This document shows positions 61,457 through 64,000 of a stretch of 64,000 nt of DNA, piece after piece (the first letter of the stretch is position 1; each line of letters opens with the position of its first letter). The stretch lies in assembly GCF_014905175.1 (NCBI RefSeq), contig NC_057792.1, forward strand, positions 4,030,001-4,094,000, given 5' to 3'. The notes beneath the pieces were generated by a model, which was not told the DNA's origin, ran no database searches, and saw nothing but the letters and a program-made list of their open reading frames with translations. Both the position numbers and the translations under genes were made by a program. Source of the stretch: Aphidius gifuensis. Taxonomy: Eukaryota; Arthropoda; Insecta; Hymenoptera; Braconidae.

Positions 61457-63740
61457 GAGACACACGTGTATCCCGTGTGTATATGCCTACAAATATATAT
61501 ATTCTACTTTTTTTTTTTTTTTCATATTCATATTTATATATACATACACGTATGTGTAACAATGCATATAATCTATAAAATAATATACCTTGTACTTAAA
61601 CTTGAATTAATATTTTTCATCATTTCATTTATATATTTTTATTATCATCAATGAAATTAAATTTTTTTTATTTTTTTTATTTTTCATATTAAATAAAATC
61701 ATTGAATGATTTTACAAGTGTTTATTACCTTTTGTTTATACTACCAATATGAATGATAAATAATAATAATGCAATTTGTGGTTTGTCGCTTTGCATCGTT
61801 AATATTAAAATTGTTGTCTCGGTAGAAGCACCTCAAGTTCATCGCTCTCACGCATGTATAAATTTATTATTATGCATTTTATTATTTATTTTTTCTATAT
61901 TATTATTATTATTTGATCTTGGTATTATTTTTTTATTTTATATTTATTATTAATTTATTACATTTTAAAATATATTTTTCATGATTTTTTTGGAGCTATA
62001 TATATAAATATTGTATGTATGGTTGTTTTGTGTCTCAAGGCGGCTTGTTTACGTCGTGAAAAATATCAAAAAAGAGAGGGATAATAAGTTGAGGTACAAG
62101 CTAACTTAAGTACAGAGGGTGAATGATGAAATAAGAGAAGAGGGAGGGGGGAGTAAAGGGTTTGTAAAACAGCGTGAGACCAGTCAGAGCTTTATTTAGT
62201 GCAGTAGGCATTTTTTCCTCCACTCTTTATCAAAAAAATTTTTTTTTTCTTCCCCTTTGCCTCTTTTTAACATCCCTCTTTTTCTCTCTTATATTTTACC
62301 TCTTTTTTTATCTGTCATTGTGTGCTTACTTACAACCATTCGTATATATACTTGATTCCCTCTGAAAGTATAGTCAGCCAATGTGCAACGAGTAATACCC
62401 GCAAATAAATAAGGATAACAACATTTATTTAATCATATATATATATGTATACTGAGTTAAGTCGGTGTAGAGTCGGTGTTGAGTCGGTGACCGCCATGAC
62501 AGAGCGGAATGCATGAGAACGCGATGCTACTGACCTCTTGTTATTTCTCCTTTTTTTTTTTACCTCTTTTTTTTTTATATTTTTTTTTTCTCCTCTCACA
62601 CTGTGGTTCAATGCTGAGGATTGTGTTTCCCTTGAACTCACTTCAAAACAAAATATTACGACAAGTATTTATTTCGAAAATATTCTAACGTTTCCGGTTA
62701 AATTTATTTTATAATCATGTTGTTGTTGTTTATTGATATAATGACAATAAATTATTTTATAAAATTTAATTTTTCATGATCAAGAAAATTAGCTTGTTGT
62801 TTATTGAATTTGTAATTTTATATGTTATTTAAACAACAAGTAATTAAAGTTAATACAGGAAAGAATCCATTGAGATGCAACGAATACTATGAGGATATTG
62901 TTGCAGGTGCAATATGCGTTAGCACATATGTGTTCTCTATCCGGTCGTGTGCCAATCGGTCACGTAACGGTCACACGCCTCGTGACGTTAAACCCTCAAA
63001 TAGGTTCTCACTGTACTCACATATCTAAGACCATCCACGAGTTCAACAGCCTTGTTGGCAAAAAAAAAAAACAAATAAATAAAAAAATAAACGAAAATGG
63101 CAACTCGAAAATTGTTAAATGTTGAATTTTTTTTTTTTTTGATTTGCAAAGCAAACATAAATAATATAAGATAAGTGTCTCGGTCGGGTCGTTGACTTTT
63201 CGTTTCTTCTTTTTTTTTTTTTGTTTTTTACTCTTTTCTTTAAATTCCTCACCTCTTGCCTCTTTATCTTGCACACACTTTTTCCCTTTGCCAATGTTTG
63301 TGCCAACAGAGTTCACCCTTTCGATATATTCGCTCACTATACACTGTCGTCTTTCATTTTTGTTTTATCTCTTTTTTAAAAAAAATTGTTTTTTTTTTCC
63401 TTCATTCTTCAGTTGGCACACGGATGCGTCTTTGCTTCCAGACAGTAAACAACGAGGGTCTTGAACTTTTTTTTTTTTTTTTTTCATTTTACTTTTTTCC
63501 TCATTTATTTCCTCACGTTCATTCATACCCACGTGCCAACGGAATTATTTACTATCGTCCATGTTTCAATAAATATTCTTTAAATGAAAATCTAATTTTC
63601 ATTTTTAATATTTTATTATATATCTGAGTATAATTTCATTTGGCATTTTAAATTTTATCAAGCTCTTTTTTTTTTCGTTTTATAAATTGCCAGGTATTTT
63701 TTAATAAATTAAATAATAAAAATAATAATAAAAGGTTTGG

Positions 63741-63793
63741 ATGAATGCAAATGAGCGGTTTAAAACGAGGTGCCTGAGATGTCTATTCAACAG
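63741..63793 (+). CDS. Weak candidate first exon at the right edge (partial)
   Basis: ATGAATGCAAATGAGCGG opens a frame MNANERFKTRCLRCLFN and ends at AACAG|GTAAAA, leaving two bases. That is the same end phase as the exons at 29756 and 44402. The patch is GC-richer than its flanks. The evidence is only the donor and the phase. Confidence 0.25.
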
Positions 63794-64000
63794 GTAAAAC
63801 ATATCGAGCCCCATGGGGCTTTCTTTGAGCAACCTCTCACCGCATGAGGGAGCAAAGAAAAAATATATATATATATATTAAATATATATACATATATATA
63901 AAATGATAATGATAATAAAAGATTTGCAAAAAAGTGTTAATTGGAACGGTGAAGAACGAAGCATGTTAACACCACTTTCGGCTCATCTTTGTGTCGATTT

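Larger units (their letters stand above)
45466..64000 (+). other. Right-hand intron-like region
   Basis: AT-rich with frequent poly-T runs. The GC-richer stretch 46750-47660 has long open frames in several registers but consists of pyrimidine-rich, repeat-laden sequence. Candidate first exons are at 46318 and 63741. Smaller GC islands (48290-48400, 50560-50760, 51520-51700, 53550-53660, 55780-55920, 56800-56910, 57240-57310, 59570-59640, 61390-61480) have no convincing exon borders. Confidence 0.4.

Noticed and set aside
63655..63700. TTGCCAG|GTATTT after a T11 run as a third recursive splice site
   Set aside because: The acceptor half is fair but the donor half (GTATTT) is poor and the T tract is 17 bases away. 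Kept as doubtful.
1..64000. tRNA, rRNA, CRISPR array, operon or retroviral/transposase coding sequence
   Set aside because: None seen by eye on either strand. An intact element with a transposase or reverse transcriptase would need a long frame, and the only long frames are those of BRCA2 and the coiled-coil gene.

Overview
The window looks like nuclear DNA from an insect with a very AT-rich genome: long poly-T and poly-A tracts, A/T-ending codons and GT-AG introns throughout. The first gene is a BRCA2 orthologue retaining all three OB folds. A hymenopteran, possibly a parasitoid wasp, would fit, but that placement is inference. No tRNA, rRNA, CRISPR array, prokaryotic operon or viral gene was seen.

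Layout. (1) 1-3.2 kb: AT-rich flank with a likely terminal exon of an unidentified minus-strand gene (589-807), a second possible minus-strand exon (1320-1450), a GC-richer exon-like block (about 1121-1209) and a perfect 32-bp direct repeat at 1552 and 3101. (2) 3435-9048, plus strand: BRCA2 in three exons, about 1815 residues, with almost all of the protein in one 5.3-kb exon. It has four BRC-like repeats, a helical domain and OB1-OB3, with a drastically shortened Tower segment. (3) 9804-15622, plus strand: a four-exon coiled-coil protein of about 560 residues that I cannot name, with a possible alternative terminal exon in its third intron. (4) From 16415 to the right edge, plus strand: the 5' part of what seems to be one large gene or a nest of genes. 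It starts with a two-codon first exon, a 45-bp second exon and, 13 kb later, a 106-bp third exon, all phase-compatible. About 34 kb of AT-rich DNA follows with no exon I can join with confidence.

The long right-hand region is not empty. It holds two textbook-like recursive splice sites (37942/37943 and 45382/45383), roughly evenly spaced and on the strand of the gene. It also holds several plausible alternative first exons (44338-44402, 46318-46440, 63741-63793), a CpG-rich promoter-like block (39971-40074) and repeated CAAGATGGCGG / AAAATGGCTGAC start-site motifs. Three independent exons (ending 29756, 44402 and 63793) all leave two bases of a codon. This is what alternative promoters feeding one common downstream exon outside the window would give. 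A 0.6-kb array of direct and inverted repeats lies in the first long intron.

Function: BRCA2 is the RAD51 loader of homologous recombination. The other genes could not be assigned a role. Items in the right-hand 48 kb rest on splice-signal and reading-frame logic only and need transcript data.
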